From Microtetraspora glauca (lineage in GTDB: Bacteria; Actinomycetota; Actinomycetes; Streptosporangiales; Streptosporangiaceae), in the NCBI GenBank assembly GCA_001570385.1, contig BBYL01000007.1, forward strand, positions 124,001-188,000: a stretch of DNA of 64,000 nucleotides, given 5' to 3'. The notes beneath the pieces were generated by a model. The model was not told the DNA's origin. It saw only the letters and a program-made list of their open reading frames with translations, and made no database searches. This document shows positions 27,178-35,958 of the stretch, in pieces (positions within the stretch are counted from its first letter, which is position 1; the number at the start of each line of letters is the position of its first letter). The position numbers and the translations under genes were made by a program.

Positions 27178-28694
27178 TCCACTCCTTGCGTGACAAAGGG
27201 GCGGCGGCAGTCATGCAGCACGACCTCGGTGAACTCCTCGCGCACAGCCAGGACTCGATAGGCCGTCATAGGGGCGGCGCCGGGGACGACGTCGAGGTGG
27301 AGTTCCAGCATTCCGTCGACTTCCAGCTGGCGGAGGTCGCAACTGTCGACCTTACGCTCCAGGGCGTCAGCAAGCCGATGGGCGGCCGTAACGACCTTGC
27401 TTCTTAGAGTCTGACCAGCTTCGATGTACGGCGCCGCATCTGGTATCTGGAGCATGTGTAGAAGGACCTTGAAGTGCTCCACCTTGCGAGGCTGAATCAG
27501 TTCCTCACTCGCCCAGTAGGAGATATTGTTGACTGTCGCGCCGAACGATCTCAGTTTTCTGGTGACCTCGTGGGGGCCCTCCTCCTCAAGAAGCATTCGC
27601 AGTCGGCGCTTCCACTCTCCTTGGAGCCGCTGTATCTGACGTGCCTTCTTCTCACCGAGTAGCGCGTACGCGACGCTCCGGGTGGTCGTGGATTCGCTGA
27701 CGCCCGACCGGAGGACGAGAATCGACCCCTGCGCCACCGTGGACATGGGCATCGAGAACACCCGCTCGCCGGGCGGCGCTGATGGATCCAGCCCGCGGAT
27801 CCGCTCAGCCTGGTCTGGCAGCCAGATCGCGTGTCCGCCGCCCAGAACAGTCAGCCGGGCGCGTACGGTCTCCGTGTCTGATCCTGACGTCCGAGGAGCC
27901 GAGGCCATGACGGCCTCCCAGTCAGGATTGATCGACAGTTCCGAAACTGGTGTGCCACTCCACGGCTGCCAATGGGCGGCCGGCCGGACCGGCTCGCGAA
28001 TCGAGGTAGCGAAGGGCACGGTGGCGAACTGGCCGAAGATTCCGAGGACCTTGTCCCTATCACGCACCCAGTGGTGGTGGACGAGTTCCACGCGGAAAGC
28101 CCGGGGCGCTGTCAGCATCTGCGGGGGAAAGACAAAACCGGGGCCACACAGAACGGCCAGTTGGCCAGCCTGCTGCCGCGCATACTCGCTTGGCACCAGA
28201 ACCTGAATCTGATCTCCGCTGGTCCGGAACCAGGTCTCAATCGCGATAGCGGTCTTCCGGTTACGCGCTACCAGGTAAGTCTGCGCACGGTTGCTCACGC
28301 CAATAGCACGCGCAAACGAAGCCGCAAACGGTTGGTTATCGGCCGCGAGATACGTCTCGGCGGCGGCACAGAGATTGGTGATCAGCAGCTGGATATGAGC
28401 CGGAACGCTCGCACGAAGGTGATCAGCATCCTGTGCCAGCTGCGTTAGAAGGGGTGCGGTGGTCGATGCCTTGCTGGAGAAGGGGACGGGGTCGTAGATC
28501 CCCCGCCAACGAGTTGCGTTGGCCAGCCGGGCAAGCGATTCCCATGCGTGGGTCGCGGTTTCGTCCTTCAGCGCCTTGAGAAGTGCCTGTACCGCTCGCG
28601 AGAATCGGTGGGCAGCGGGGTCATCGACATGTACGCGCTGCGGGGCTACCTGCACACCTTGGTAGTAGGAGTCCGTGACCGCGATGAGGCTCAA
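27165..28694 (-). CDS. Unknown DISARM-operon protein, possible DrmE C-terminal part
   Basis: A 509-aa protein starting at ATG 28694 in 4-base overlap with the upstream gene and overlapping the NERD gene downstream. It is mostly helical, with a long basic helix (KKARQIQRLQGEWKRRLRML) and no catalytic motif that I recognise. Class 2 DISARM contains DrmE, a large protein of unknown function. This protein and the 345-aa neighbour total 854 aa, close to the size I remember for DrmE, so they may be DrmE split in two. That is inference. Confidence 0.6.
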   Translation of the reverse strand: MSLIAVTDSYYQGVQVAPQRVHVDDPAAHRFSRAVQALLKALKDETATHAWESLARLANATRWRGIYDPVPFSSKASTTAPLLTQLAQDADHLRASVPAHIQLLITNLCAAAETYLAADNQPFAASFARAIGVSNRAQTYLVARNRKTAIAIETWFRTSGDQIQVLVPSEYARQQAGQLAVLCGPGFVFPPQMLTAPRAFRVELVHHHWVRDRDKVLGIFGQFATVPFATSIREPVRPAAHWQPWSGTPVSELSINPDWEAVMASAPRTSGSDTETVRARLTVLGGGHAIWLPDQAERIRGLDPSAPPGERVFSMPMSTVAQGSILVLRSGVSESTTTRSVAYALLGEKKARQIQRLQGEWKRRLRMLLEEEGPHEVTRKLRSFGATVNNISYWASEELIQPRKVEHFKVLLHMLQIPDAAPYIEAGQTLRSKVVTAAHRLADALERKVDSCDLRQLEVDGMLELHLDVVPGAAPMTAYRVLAVREEFTEVVLHDCRRPFVTQGVEWLE

Positions 28695-29728
28695 TACGTC
28701 CTCCGGAACGCGAGAAGCTCACAACCATGAGGCGGTGCCCATGGCACCTCGGATCCGTTGACCGGCTCCGCGTAGGAACGTTCCTGCATCAGCGCCGACG
28801 CCGCTGCTTCGGCGCCGGGTTCCGTTCGCTCCAGCACGGCTACCACCACCGGTGCCTGGCACTTTGGGAGCCATCGGCTGATGGCCTGCGCCCCATCGAG
28901 GATGACCAGCTGGGGTGCTGCAGGGAACTTCTCCCAGACAGGAGTATCGGCACGCGCAGACATGATCGAGCTGCGCCATCCGACTGGCCCGGACTGCTCC
29001 ATAGGTCGAACAATCGTGCCAATGGCCCCGAACGGCCGGGAGGCGGCATTCAGTGAAATGCGCTCCGACAGGTCAGCGTAGATCCGTGTCGGCGATCCAA
29101 CTAGAACAAGACTCCAGTCCCAGGAGGAGAGAAAGGCTTCAGGATCTGCGTTGGGCAGCAAGGATTCGATGAACGCCCGGTCTGAATCGGAGCCGGACTC
29201 CCAACTTCCGTCACGGACCTCTAAGCCCTCCGGGAGGGTCCTGATCTGGCGGATCATCCGCGCTTGGAACGCTCCCGTCTTCAAGGTGCTGAGTTGCAGG
29301 CGTTCTGGCAGCCCCCGGAGATACTCTCCTACGATGACACGGTTGGGAGTTTTCACCCAGAGCCGCATGCCCGGTACAACGTCCTGTAGGGCGATGGACA
29401 ACTCGGGTACCTGCAGGGCTTCACCTGTCAAGACGTACCGCTGGCGGCTGTATCCCAGGGCAACGGCTGCCGCCGCCAGCATCCTCGACGGCGTTGAGAC
29501 AGCAAGGATCGTCTGGTGCCCGGAAGTGAGGCCGCCCTGGGCAATCTTGATTCCCAGGCTCACCCAATCCGCGAACCAGCCCGGGATCGCGGCAGCTGTC
29601 TCGCCGTTCGAATACAGGAAGATGGCCGACCTGGCCGCCTGGGGAATCGTGAGCGCGGCCATCACATTCCCTTCGTAGCTGCGGCGAAGGGCAAAAGTAC
29701 GCGGTTGCTTTACCCTCTCTGTTGCCAT
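28691..29728 (-). CDS. Unknown DISARM-operon protein, possible DrmE N-terminal part
   Basis: A 345-aa protein from ATG 29728 (ATG 29665 also possible). It has alternating beta/alpha character: ILAVSTPSRMLAAAAVALG, SLVLVGSPTRIYADL and APQLVILDGAQAISRWLP. The last resembles a motif II strand (DGAQ in place of DEAH), so it may be a degenerate, non-hydrolysing ATPase-like fold. No Walker A is seen. It starts 73 bases after the methyltransferase and overlaps the next gene by four bases. Confidence 0.6.
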   Translation of the reverse strand: MATERVKQPRTFALRRSYEGNVMAALTIPQAARSAIFLYSNGETAAAIPGWFADWVSLGIKIAQGGLTSGHQTILAVSTPSRMLAAAAVALGYSRQRYVLTGEALQVPELSIALQDVVPGMRLWVKTPNRVIVGEYLRGLPERLQLSTLKTGAFQARMIRQIRTLPEGLEVRDGSWESGSDSDRAFIESLLPNADPEAFLSSWDWSLVLVGSPTRIYADLSERISLNAASRPFGAIGTIVRPMEQSGPVGWRSSIMSARADTPVWEKFPAAPQLVILDGAQAISRWLPKCQAPVVVAVLERTEPGAEAAASALMQERSYAEPVNGSEVPWAPPHGCELLAFRRTY

Positions 29729-29801
29729 TTAATAGCGAACCGAGCCCGAGGGGCTAGAGGGGAATGCGATGTTATAAAGATGTTTCTTGCTGTCCGTCTG
29801 G

Positions 29802-31079
29802 CTAGCTGATGCGAGCCTTGTGCTTTTCGAACTGATCGTGACGAATATGGTCATCTTGGCCCATAAACGCCTTAAATGCCCCTAGTTTGAAGGCTGCAGG
29901 CTCGCTCCCGTTGCGAATTTCGATGTGGAAGTCCTGGCCTAGCAGAGCGAGCCGGCGTTCCAGCTCCTCTGGCTCCAGCGCGAGCTTGGCAGCAAGCTCA
30001 GTAGCGGTCATGAAGCCGCCATGCGCGCGAAGCGTGTGATAGATCGGGTCAGCCGGATCATGCGGGGTGTGCTCCCTCCGCTCGGTTGTCCGGTTGAGGG
30101 CAGCAGCGATGGACAAGCCAAGCGCCTTGGCAACCGGGGGCGGGAAGGCGTTTCCGATCTGACGGTAGCTCGAGGTCTTCTTGCCGGTGAACTCCCACAC
30201 GAACTCATCGTCGTTCCAACCCTGAATCCTGGCTACCATCTTGCACGTCAGCTTGGGACCCAGTGGAGTCATGGGACGTGTCTCCGGATACGGTGGAGCA
30301 TGGTCGTGGACGCCGAGAGCATCCACGCCGAGCTCGGCCCAGGCGCGCTTGGCCCGAGATGGCCCGAGATCAGCGCCTCCGTGCTTCTTGGAACCACCGA
30401 CGATGGTGGGTGCGATGCCTCGCGCCTTCGCGGCCCACTCCTCGGCGCCTTCCCAACCACGCTCCTTCATCAGATCGAGCAAGACATCCCCGACGTGGGG
30501 TGGGTCACCGACGGGCTCCGGCCAGTGGAAGTAGGCGAAGTCATCCGGCGCCATCGCAATGAGAACGAAGCGGGGACGAAGTTGCGGGACGCCGTAGTCG
30601 GAAGCCTGAAGCAGACACCATTCCGCCACGTACCCGAACTCTCCAAGCCGGTCCAGAACATGCTGGCGGTAGCCAGCGAAGCGCGGCATGCTCAACCCCC
30701 GGACATTCTCCAGCAGGAGCGCACGCGGCCGAAGGATGCTGACCTGCTCGACGGCCCAGGCGAACAGATCGCGCTCGTCACTAGCGCCTAGCTGCTTTCC
30801 CGCGATAGAGAAAGGCGGGCAAGGCACACCGCCAGCGAACAGGTCGATCGGCCGTCCGTCCAGCTTCTCTGGTGTGTAGTCCGCAGGGTTCCACACCGCA
30901 GGGTCAGCGACATCGCCATGGGCCACCTTCCAATGCGGGCGGTTGTGGCGAAGGGTATTCACTGCGTTCTCGTCCAGCTCGACTGCCAGCTCGTGCTCAA
31001 AACCGGCCTTCTCCAGCCCGAGAGACTGGCCACCGGCCCCAGCGCAGATCTCAATGACGCGAAGGTCTTGCTCGGTCAC
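29802..31079 (-). CDS. DNA (cytosine-5) methyltransferase, DrmMII- or M.NaeI-like
   Basis: A 425-aa protein from GTG 31079, with AAAGGGG five bases upstream (a longer frame starts at 31163). C5-methyltransferase motifs in order: ICAGAGGQSLGLEKAGF (I), GGVPCPPFSIAGKQLG (IV, catalytic Cys), LLLENVRGL (VI), QLRPRFVLIAM (VIII) and YRQIGNAFPPPVAKALG (X). About 100 C-terminal residues form an extra helical domain. Class 2 DISARM uses a C5 enzyme (DrmMII) to mark self DNA. The adjacent Vsr and NaeI-like genes suggest that the same enzyme may also protect against a restriction nuclease. Confidence 0.92.
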   Translation of the reverse strand: MTEQDLRVIEICAGAGGQSLGLEKAGFEHELAVELDENAVNTLRHNRPHWKVAHGDVADPAVWNPADYTPEKLDGRPIDLFAGGVPCPPFSIAGKQLGASDERDLFAWAVEQVSILRPRALLLENVRGLSMPRFAGYRQHVLDRLGEFGYVAEWCLLQASDYGVPQLRPRFVLIAMAPDDFAYFHWPEPVGDPPHVGDVLLDLMKERGWEGAEEWAAKARGIAPTIVGGSKKHGGADLGPSRAKRAWAELGVDALGVHDHAPPYPETRPMTPLGPKLTCKMVARIQGWNDDEFVWEFTGKKTSSYRQIGNAFPPPVAKALGLSIAAALNRTTERREHTPHDPADPIYHTLRAHGGFMTATELAAKLALEPEELERRLALLGQDFHIEIRNGSEPAAFKLGAFKAFMGQDDHIRHDQFEKHKARIS

Positions 31080-31173
31080 GTGGACCCCTTTCGTAGTCTG
31101 GATACGGCACGGACCAGTGGGCAGCTGTATCTTCGCGGAGAAGACAGGAAGCCGTGAGCCCATCGGAACGAAT

Positions 31174-31689
31174 GTGTCTGACCGGAAGAGAACTCAAGCC
31201 AGAGAGCGGGCCCACGAACGCGGGTTGTACCCGGCGCCGCTCAACGAGGGCCGATCGCGGAACATGCAGGCCAACCGGCGGGCCAACACCAAGCCCGAGG
31301 TGGCGCTGCGTTGTGCGCTGCACAGGCTCGGCTACCGGTACCGGAAGGACTACAGTATTGATCTTGAAGGCGTGAGGGTTCGACCAGACATCGTCTTCAC
31401 TGCACGCAAGCTGGCGATCTTCGTGGACGGCTGCTTCTGGCATGTCTGCCCCGAACATGGGCGGCAGCCAACCATCAACGAGTGGTACTGGACGCCCAAG
31501 TTGCTTCGGAATATGGAGCGCGACCGGGTTGCCAACGCAGCTCTGCAGGCCGCGGGCTGGCATGTGGTCCGCCTGTGGGAGCACGAGCCACTGTCTGTTG
31601 CAGTGGAGGCTGTTGTTACAGCGTTGAGCTCCCTCTCCGAACATAGGAGCGAGGTTAGCGGACGTCGGCGACAGAGTCCGCCAGACTGA
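31174..31689 (+). CDS. vsr: Very-short-patch repair endonuclease Vsr
   Basis: A 171-aa protein from GTG 31174, divergent from the methyltransferase with about 95 bases between starts. The Vsr signature is clear: NTKPEVALRCALHRLGYRYR, RVRPDIVF (catalytic Asp), LAIFVDGCFWHVCPEH, then YWTPKLLRNMERDRVAN. Vsr nicks beside T:G mismatches formed when 5-methylcytosine deaminates, so it accompanies C5-methyltransferases. The shared promoter region supports a joint role. Confidence 0.92.
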   Translation: MSDRKRTQARERAHERGLYPAPLNEGRSRNMQANRRANTKPEVALRCALHRLGYRYRKDYSIDLEGVRVRPDIVFTARKLAIFVDGCFWHVCPEHGRQPTINEWYWTPKLLRNMERDRVANAALQAAGWHVVRLWEHEPLSVAVEAVVTALSSLSEHRSEVSGRRRQSPPD

Positions 31690-31701
31690 CTGCAAGCGCG
31701 A

Positions 31702-31876
31702 TCAGCCCGTAAGCCTGGGCGCCCTGCGATTGGGCAACACGTCGGCGGCATCCGTCGCCTCAGTGCCACGCTTATGATGCACGGTGATCAGCGACCACTT
31801 CCCGGTGGAGGCCGAGTGCACCCAGTGTGGCCGTCCCTCCATCCGGAACCCGGTCTCGTCGAAATGCGCGACGGCG
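31702..31876 (-). mobile_element. IS66-family transposase fragment
   Basis: Translating the minus strand gives HFDETGFRMEGRPHWVHSAS and GKWSLITVHHKRGTEATDAA, a piece of the IS66 DDE transposase catalytic region (first Asp in DETG). It stops at a TGA after 58 residues and has no continuation on either side. The remaining bases between 31690 and 32090 hold nothing else I can support. Confidence 0.7.
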
Positions 31877-32090
31877 CGTCGTGTCCGCGTACGACCTGTG
31901 ACGTTGTTCGGCGTACAACCCTATGTGTCGGTTGGCTACGGCGTGATCATTCTGTCACGGCTGTTGGGGGTGGTGGTCTTGCCCCCGATCCTTGTCTGGG
32001 ACGTCTTTCGACGCAACCGATCATGATCGCGCTGGCCGTTCTCATGTCCGCATGCACCTGGGGCGATCACGGCAGCCTCAAGATCCCGAT

Positions 32091-33092
32091 TTACGGCTGC
32101 ATGTGCTCCGGCAAAGACCCACTACTTGGGTCTCGTGTCAAATACCTGCCCAGTGGACCGATGTCGGGTAGCAAAGGTCCCATCTCGGGCGGGTCGTTGT
32201 CCTCGGCAACTACCCAGTGCTCGCCGTCCAGTTCGATCGAAGGCGCTTCCGCGTGATGCGGTTGGCGCCTCGCGAGCCGTACACTCACGAACTCCCCTGC
32301 CCCGGGTGCTGGTAGGCCAAGTGCGACAGCGGCCTGCACGTGGTTTCTATACTGACCGAAAATTACGATCCCTTCACGTCTCAGCTGGTGGCGGGCGCCG
32401 TTCTTGCTACCGCGGACTCGGGCCATGTAATCCTCCTGCATGGCGACGGTTGCGACAACCGCCCTGCTGACAGGACGCTTCTGTACCCTCCGGAACAGCT
32501 CATTGATTCTCTTCTGGCCGCTCGTGTAGCGGAAGATCGCGTCGATGTCCTCATTCGTCAGCCGAAGCAGGACGTTGTCCTGGAGGGGGGCGTCCTTGAA
32601 GAGCCAGCGGATAGCTTCCCGGCCAGGGCCATTGAGTGTCAGCTTGGCGTCGCGGTTCGAACCCGTGTTGAGGTGGCCCTCGCTTGCCCGGACTAGTCCC
32701 GCGCTCCACTTGCCATCCTGGTCACTCGCCCACAGCCCAAGTAGGATCCGCCCGAACGCCTCCGGCGGAATCATCCAGCTGGCGAGCTTCTGGGAATACT
32801 TGCAGTCGACCTCGATATCCTCGATCGAGTAGTCGAGGATCTCCCCGTCCGCGAAGTCGAACTCGCGCTGCAGATTGATCTCGATCAGTGTGCCACAGTG
32901 GGTCTTCTCGGTCTTGTGGAGCTGCTCCCACCGGAAACGGCCAGTGTGCTGCCCATCAAGGAGCATGTCGAAGGTACGTCGGATGGCTGTGGCCATCCTT
33001 ATGCCGTCGGGGTCAATGCCTAGCAGATGGGCGAAGACTGCTTCCAGTTGCGAATCAGGTGCCGTCATGCCGGGTAATGGGTCGTTGATCAC
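32091..33092 (-). CDS. NaeI-type restriction endonuclease
   Basis: 333 aa from GTG 33092 (ATG 33068 possible). Residues 40-52 (TFDMLLDGQHTGR) match the ligase-like loop that I recall for NaeI (TLDQLYDGQRTGR, residues 39-51). The catalytic residues fall at E71, D87, D96 and K98, each one position from E70, D86, D95 and K97 of NaeI. NaeI is a type IIE enzyme (GCCGGC) that must bind two sites; its C-terminal half is the second DNA-binding domain. It lies near the C5-methyltransferase and vsr, so those form a plausible restriction-modification set within the DISARM-like locus. Confidence 0.88.
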   Translation of the reverse strand: MINDPLPGMTAPDSQLEAVFAHLLGIDPDGIRMATAIRRTFDMLLDGQHTGRFRWEQLHKTEKTHCGTLIEINLQREFDFADGEILDYSIEDIEVDCKYSQKLASWMIPPEAFGRILLGLWASDQDGKWSAGLVRASEGHLNTGSNRDAKLTLNGPGREAIRWLFKDAPLQDNVLLRLTNEDIDAIFRYTSGQKRINELFRRVQKRPVSRAVVATVAMQEDYMARVRGSKNGARHQLRREGIVIFGQYRNHVQAAVALGLPAPGAGEFVSVRLARRQPHHAEAPSIELDGEHWVVAEDNDPPEMGPLLPDIGPLGRYLTRDPSSGSLPEHMQP

Positions 33093-33171
33093 GCGGTGAA
33101 TTTAGCTTACTTTCGCCATAAATAGCGATGCCTTGCGCTGAAGCAAGCGGCATACGAGGCCAGAGGCTTCG

Positions 33172-33687
33172 TCACGTAGCGTCTTCAAAGTAGACGGGTC
33201 CATTCGCACCCAGCGCTTTCACAGCAGCTCGGGTACGTCGCCAGACGTAGGGGCGTAGCAGGTGAGTCGCCTGGCGCTCGTTGTGGAATCCGAACCCGGC
33301 CAGCTCATCCTCCGCGAGGCGGATCTTCGTGGGCTCTTCCTCGGAGAGGATTCCTCCGTCGAAGATGAACATTAGGGAGTCATCCCAGGGGCCGTGGGGG
33401 GAGACCCAGTCCACGACGAGGAGGCGGCCGATCTCCAGGTCGAGTCCGAGCTCTTCCTTGATCTCGCGGCGCGCCGCAGCGGCGGGGGACTCGTTGGCCT
33501 CGGCCATCCCTCCGGGCAGGTCCCAGTCCGGCTTGTACTTCGGATCCACCAGGAGGATCCGTCCCTGCTCGTCACGGACCAGGACATCCGCACCGACGCG
33601 CTTGCGGGCTTGCTTGGCGTTGCCTTCGGCGAGGTAGGCGTTCCAGGCGACCGGATCGCGCTCATAGAGCGGGGCTTCGGGGTCCAC
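33172..33687 (-). CDS. Nudix hydrolase
   Basis: A 171-aa protein starting at GTG 33687, with GGGGAGG eight bases upstream, inside the 3' end of the HTH-TPR gene. The Nudix box is complete (GGMAEANESPAAAARREIKE, then ELGL). Translational overlap couples it to the regulator. Similar regulator-Nudix pairs are common in this group of actinomycetes; the substrate is unknown. Confidence 0.85.
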   Translation of the reverse strand: MDPEAPLYERDPVAWNAYLAEGNAKQARKRVGADVLVRDEQGRILLVDPKYKPDWDLPGGMAEANESPAAAARREIKEELGLDLEIGRLLVVDWVSPHGPWDDSLMFIFDGGILSEEEPTKIRLAEDELAGFGFHNERQATHLLRPYVWRRTRAAVKALGANGPVYFEDAT

Positions 33688-34921
33688 GTTCAGAACCTCC
33701 CCATTGGTACAGCCAGCGCCGTTCCTCCAGGGCCTCGGCCAAGACAGTGAGGGACTCGGCGACGATCTCCTCTTCACGGTACGCCTCGAGGAGCCCACGG
33801 AGATCGGCCAATTGGCGGGTGACGACCAGCGAGCTCAGAGACTGCGTGTCCTCGACTACGCCCAGCACCACGTGACACGCTTCCCCGACCTGGGTTTCGG
33901 CCAGCAGTACCTTCGCGAGGAGCAGCCGCCCCAGCGCTCGGCTGCGCGTCCGGTTTCCCGATCGCAGGGCCACGGCTCGATCGGCCTGCCGGCGCGCCTC
34001 GCGCAGCTGCCCGAGCGCGAGCATGGATCGCGCCGCGTCGAGCGCCAGCGAGCCTTCGTCGAACGGGCCGACCCAGGGCGACGGCGTACTCGTCGGCTCG
34101 TCATCCAGAACGCGTTCCGCCTGCAGCAGGAGGCTCGCGGATTCCGCCGAGTCGCCCAGAGTAGCGAAGCTTCGAGCGGCCATGGTCAGCAGGCGCGCTT
34201 CCATGGCGGGAGCCGAGATGCGCGTGGCGGTCAGCATCTCCGTGCCACGGCGCGCCAGCTGTACGGCGTCAGCCGCGCGTCCGCGGTGCTGCGCGAGGTG
34301 GCTCATGCTGCCGAGGATGTGGGCTTCGAGCTGGCGGTCTCCTCCGATGCCCGCGAGGTCGAGTGCTCGGGAGAAGTGCCGGTCCGCGGTGGTGTCCTGA
34401 CCGGCGTCGTGCGCCATCCATCCGGCCATCTCGGTGAGCGCGGCGGCTGGGACGAACGCCGACGGTCCGTCGGAGCCTCCGAACAGGCGCGGTGCGACGT
34501 CCCGCTCCAGATAGCCGACCACTGTGGCGTAGAGATGGCCGCCTCCGACTTGCGGGTCCGCTCCCCGGAAGGCGGCCATCGCGCTCAGATCACGGGGGTC
34601 CACGGGGGCCGGAACGTGCGCGCTCACGACCGACGGATCCTGCACCGGGCTCGCTTGCGTCTCTGCTGTCGAGCGAGCGAAGAGGGTCTCCTCTCCCAGC
34701 CCGAATGCTCGGCAGAACAGCAGCCGGTACCGCTCGCTCAGCGTGCTGATCCGTCCCGACTCCCAGCGGCGGATGGACCGTACGAGCGCTTCGTGGTCGG
34801 GGAGATCGCGCCCGTCGTCGCCCGCGGCGGCACGCAGGCGGCGCGCCGTGGTGTGGACGTCCCACAGTCGGGCCTTGCGCTCGGCACGAATTCGCTTCGC
34901 CCACTGGGGTGAATCGGTCAT
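33662..34921 (-). CDS. Helix-turn-helix regulator with tetratricopeptide-like repeats
   Basis: A 419-aa protein. The N-terminal HTH spans about residues 1-75 (RSIRRWESGR, ERYRLLFCRAFGL). The remaining 340 residues are helical hairpins rich in Ala, Leu and Arg, of the TPR type (RHFSRALDLAGIGGDRQLEA, EARRQADRAVALRSG). Such proteins sense a peptide or partner through the repeats. It overlaps the Nudix gene downstream and diverges from 35049. Confidence 0.8.
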   Translation of the reverse strand: MTDSPQWAKRIRAERKARLWDVHTTARRLRAAAGDDGRDLPDHEALVRSIRRWESGRISTLSERYRLLFCRAFGLGEETLFARSTAETQASPVQDPSVVSAHVPAPVDPRDLSAMAAFRGADPQVGGGHLYATVVGYLERDVAPRLFGGSDGPSAFVPAAALTEMAGWMAHDAGQDTTADRHFSRALDLAGIGGDRQLEAHILGSMSHLAQHRGRAADAVQLARRGTEMLTATRISAPAMEARLLTMAARSFATLGDSAESASLLLQAERVLDDEPTSTPSPWVGPFDEGSLALDAARSMLALGQLREARRQADRAVALRSGNRTRSRALGRLLLAKVLLAETQVGEACHVVLGVVEDTQSLSSLVVTRQLADLRGLLEAYREEEIVAESLTVLAEALEERRWLYQWGGSERGPRSPAL

Positions 34922-35048
34922 ATCGGCCTCCGCACTCGCTCGAACACGGTGCGTGTCCGCTGGTGCTCCTCATTGTCACCCTCCCTGGGCCGGTACGCAG
35001 GCCCTCTACTGGGACTGACCCGATTTCCGGCAATGCGAGGGCGCCGAC

Positions 35049-35324
35049 ATGGACGAGACGAACGCAAGAGAAGCCGTCCGGCTTCTCGCGGCTCGCCTGA
35101 CCTCCTGGACCGTCTGGTACGGCAGGCATACCGGCCACTTCTGGGCCTTGCCCAGGACGCGGGATCTCGCCGCCGCGCCGCACATCGAGTCGCGCACACC
35201 CGATCAGCTTGAGCGCCAGGCGTCGGAAGTCGAGCGTCACTTCAGGGCCAGGCCCGTACAGATCTCCCACGCCAGGCCGGTTTCGCGCTCGGGGAGTGGT
35301 CGTACGGCGGAGGCGTTCCGATGA
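35049..35324 (+). CDS. Small conserved actinobacterial protein
   Basis: A 91-aa protein from ATG 35049 with Trp-rich text (TSWTVWYGRHTGHFWALPR) and a stretch that would be helical (TPDQLERQASEVE). It overlaps the following gene by four bases in ATGA form. Proteins of this kind are often found beside HTH-TPR regulators; the function is unknown. Confidence 0.6.
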   Translation: MDETNAREAVRLLAARLTSWTVWYGRHTGHFWALPRTRDLAAAPHIESRTPDQLERQASEVERHFRARPVQISHARPVSRSGSGRTAEAFR

Positions 35325-35608
35325 GAGACGAGGCCATCGAGGCCCTCCGGCGGGAACTGAAGGCCGTCGAGATCCCCACGGAGGACAGGGACGTGTTCCG
35401 GCTGAATTCCGGAAACCCGATGCTCAGCCTCGCTCCTGGGCTCGTCGTCTGGACGGGGCTCTTGCGCGTGTACCGCTGGGCCGGACAGGAGCAGCGCTGG
35501 CAGCTTCACCCGGCGAACGACCCCGCCGGTGCCGCTCGCTTGATCGCCCCGCTGTACCGGGAACGCATGCGGGACTTCGACAAGGAGATGCACGCCTGGC
35601 CCCTCTGA
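35321..35608 (+). CDS. Small conserved actinobacterial protein, coupled to the previous gene
   Basis: A 95-aa protein starting at ATG 35321 in 4-base overlap with the previous stop. Contains the block SLAPGLVVWTGLLRVYRWAG and is otherwise charged. It has no signal peptide. A strong terminator follows at 35754. Confidence 0.6.
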   Translation: MRDEAIEALRRELKAVEIPTEDRDVFRLNSGNPMLSLAPGLVVWTGLLRVYRWAGQEQRWQLHPANDPAGAARLIAPLYRERMRDFDKEMHAWPL

Positions 35609-35753
35609 ATTTCTTTCGATGAATTGGACATCGGCGACGCGGCCGCGCCTGTGACTCGCGTCGCCGTACGCCCGAAGACTCCGGCGAGCCCGGCGGTCGT
35701 TCTCTGGCCGATCCGTAAGTCCCGCGCGCAGGCGGGACGGAGTTCGCCGGACC

Positions 35754-35793
35754 GCGCGGCAGGAGGGGGGAAACTCCTGCCGCGCACTTTTTT
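35754..35793 (+). terminator. Rho-independent terminator
   Basis: GCGCGGCAGGAG, an eight-base loop, then the exact complement CTCCTGCCGCGC, ending in ACTTTTTT. A 12-bp stem with a T-run is unusually textbook-like for this GC range. It separates the small-protein pair from the pilus locus. Confidence 0.88.
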
Positions 35794-35812
35794 ACCTGGC
35801 CGATTGCTCGCA

Positions 35813-35826
35813 TATGTCACGACATA
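35813..35826. promoter_or_regulatory. TATGTC-AC-GACATA palindrome upstream of the tad locus
   Basis: A 14-bp inverted repeat with flanking partial symmetry (TGCTCGCA on the left, ATGAGCG on the right), in the 350-base gap before the first gene of the pilus cluster. A plausible operator or promoter element of the tad operon. Confidence 0.45.
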
Positions 35827-35958
35827 CATGAGCGAATATGGGCGATAGGCTGCCTGTTTACCTGTGCCGAGTACATTCGGCTACTGGATTTCGTCATCGC
35901 GGCGCATTACCGTGATTCCTCCGCGCGGTTACCCCTTCTTGAGCTGCGAGGACATGTC

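Noticed and set aside
33704-34912. Plus-strand frame of 402 aa opposite the HTH-TPR gene
   Set aside because: Mirror of an established gene; rich in Arg and Gly, as shadow frames in high-GC DNA are.
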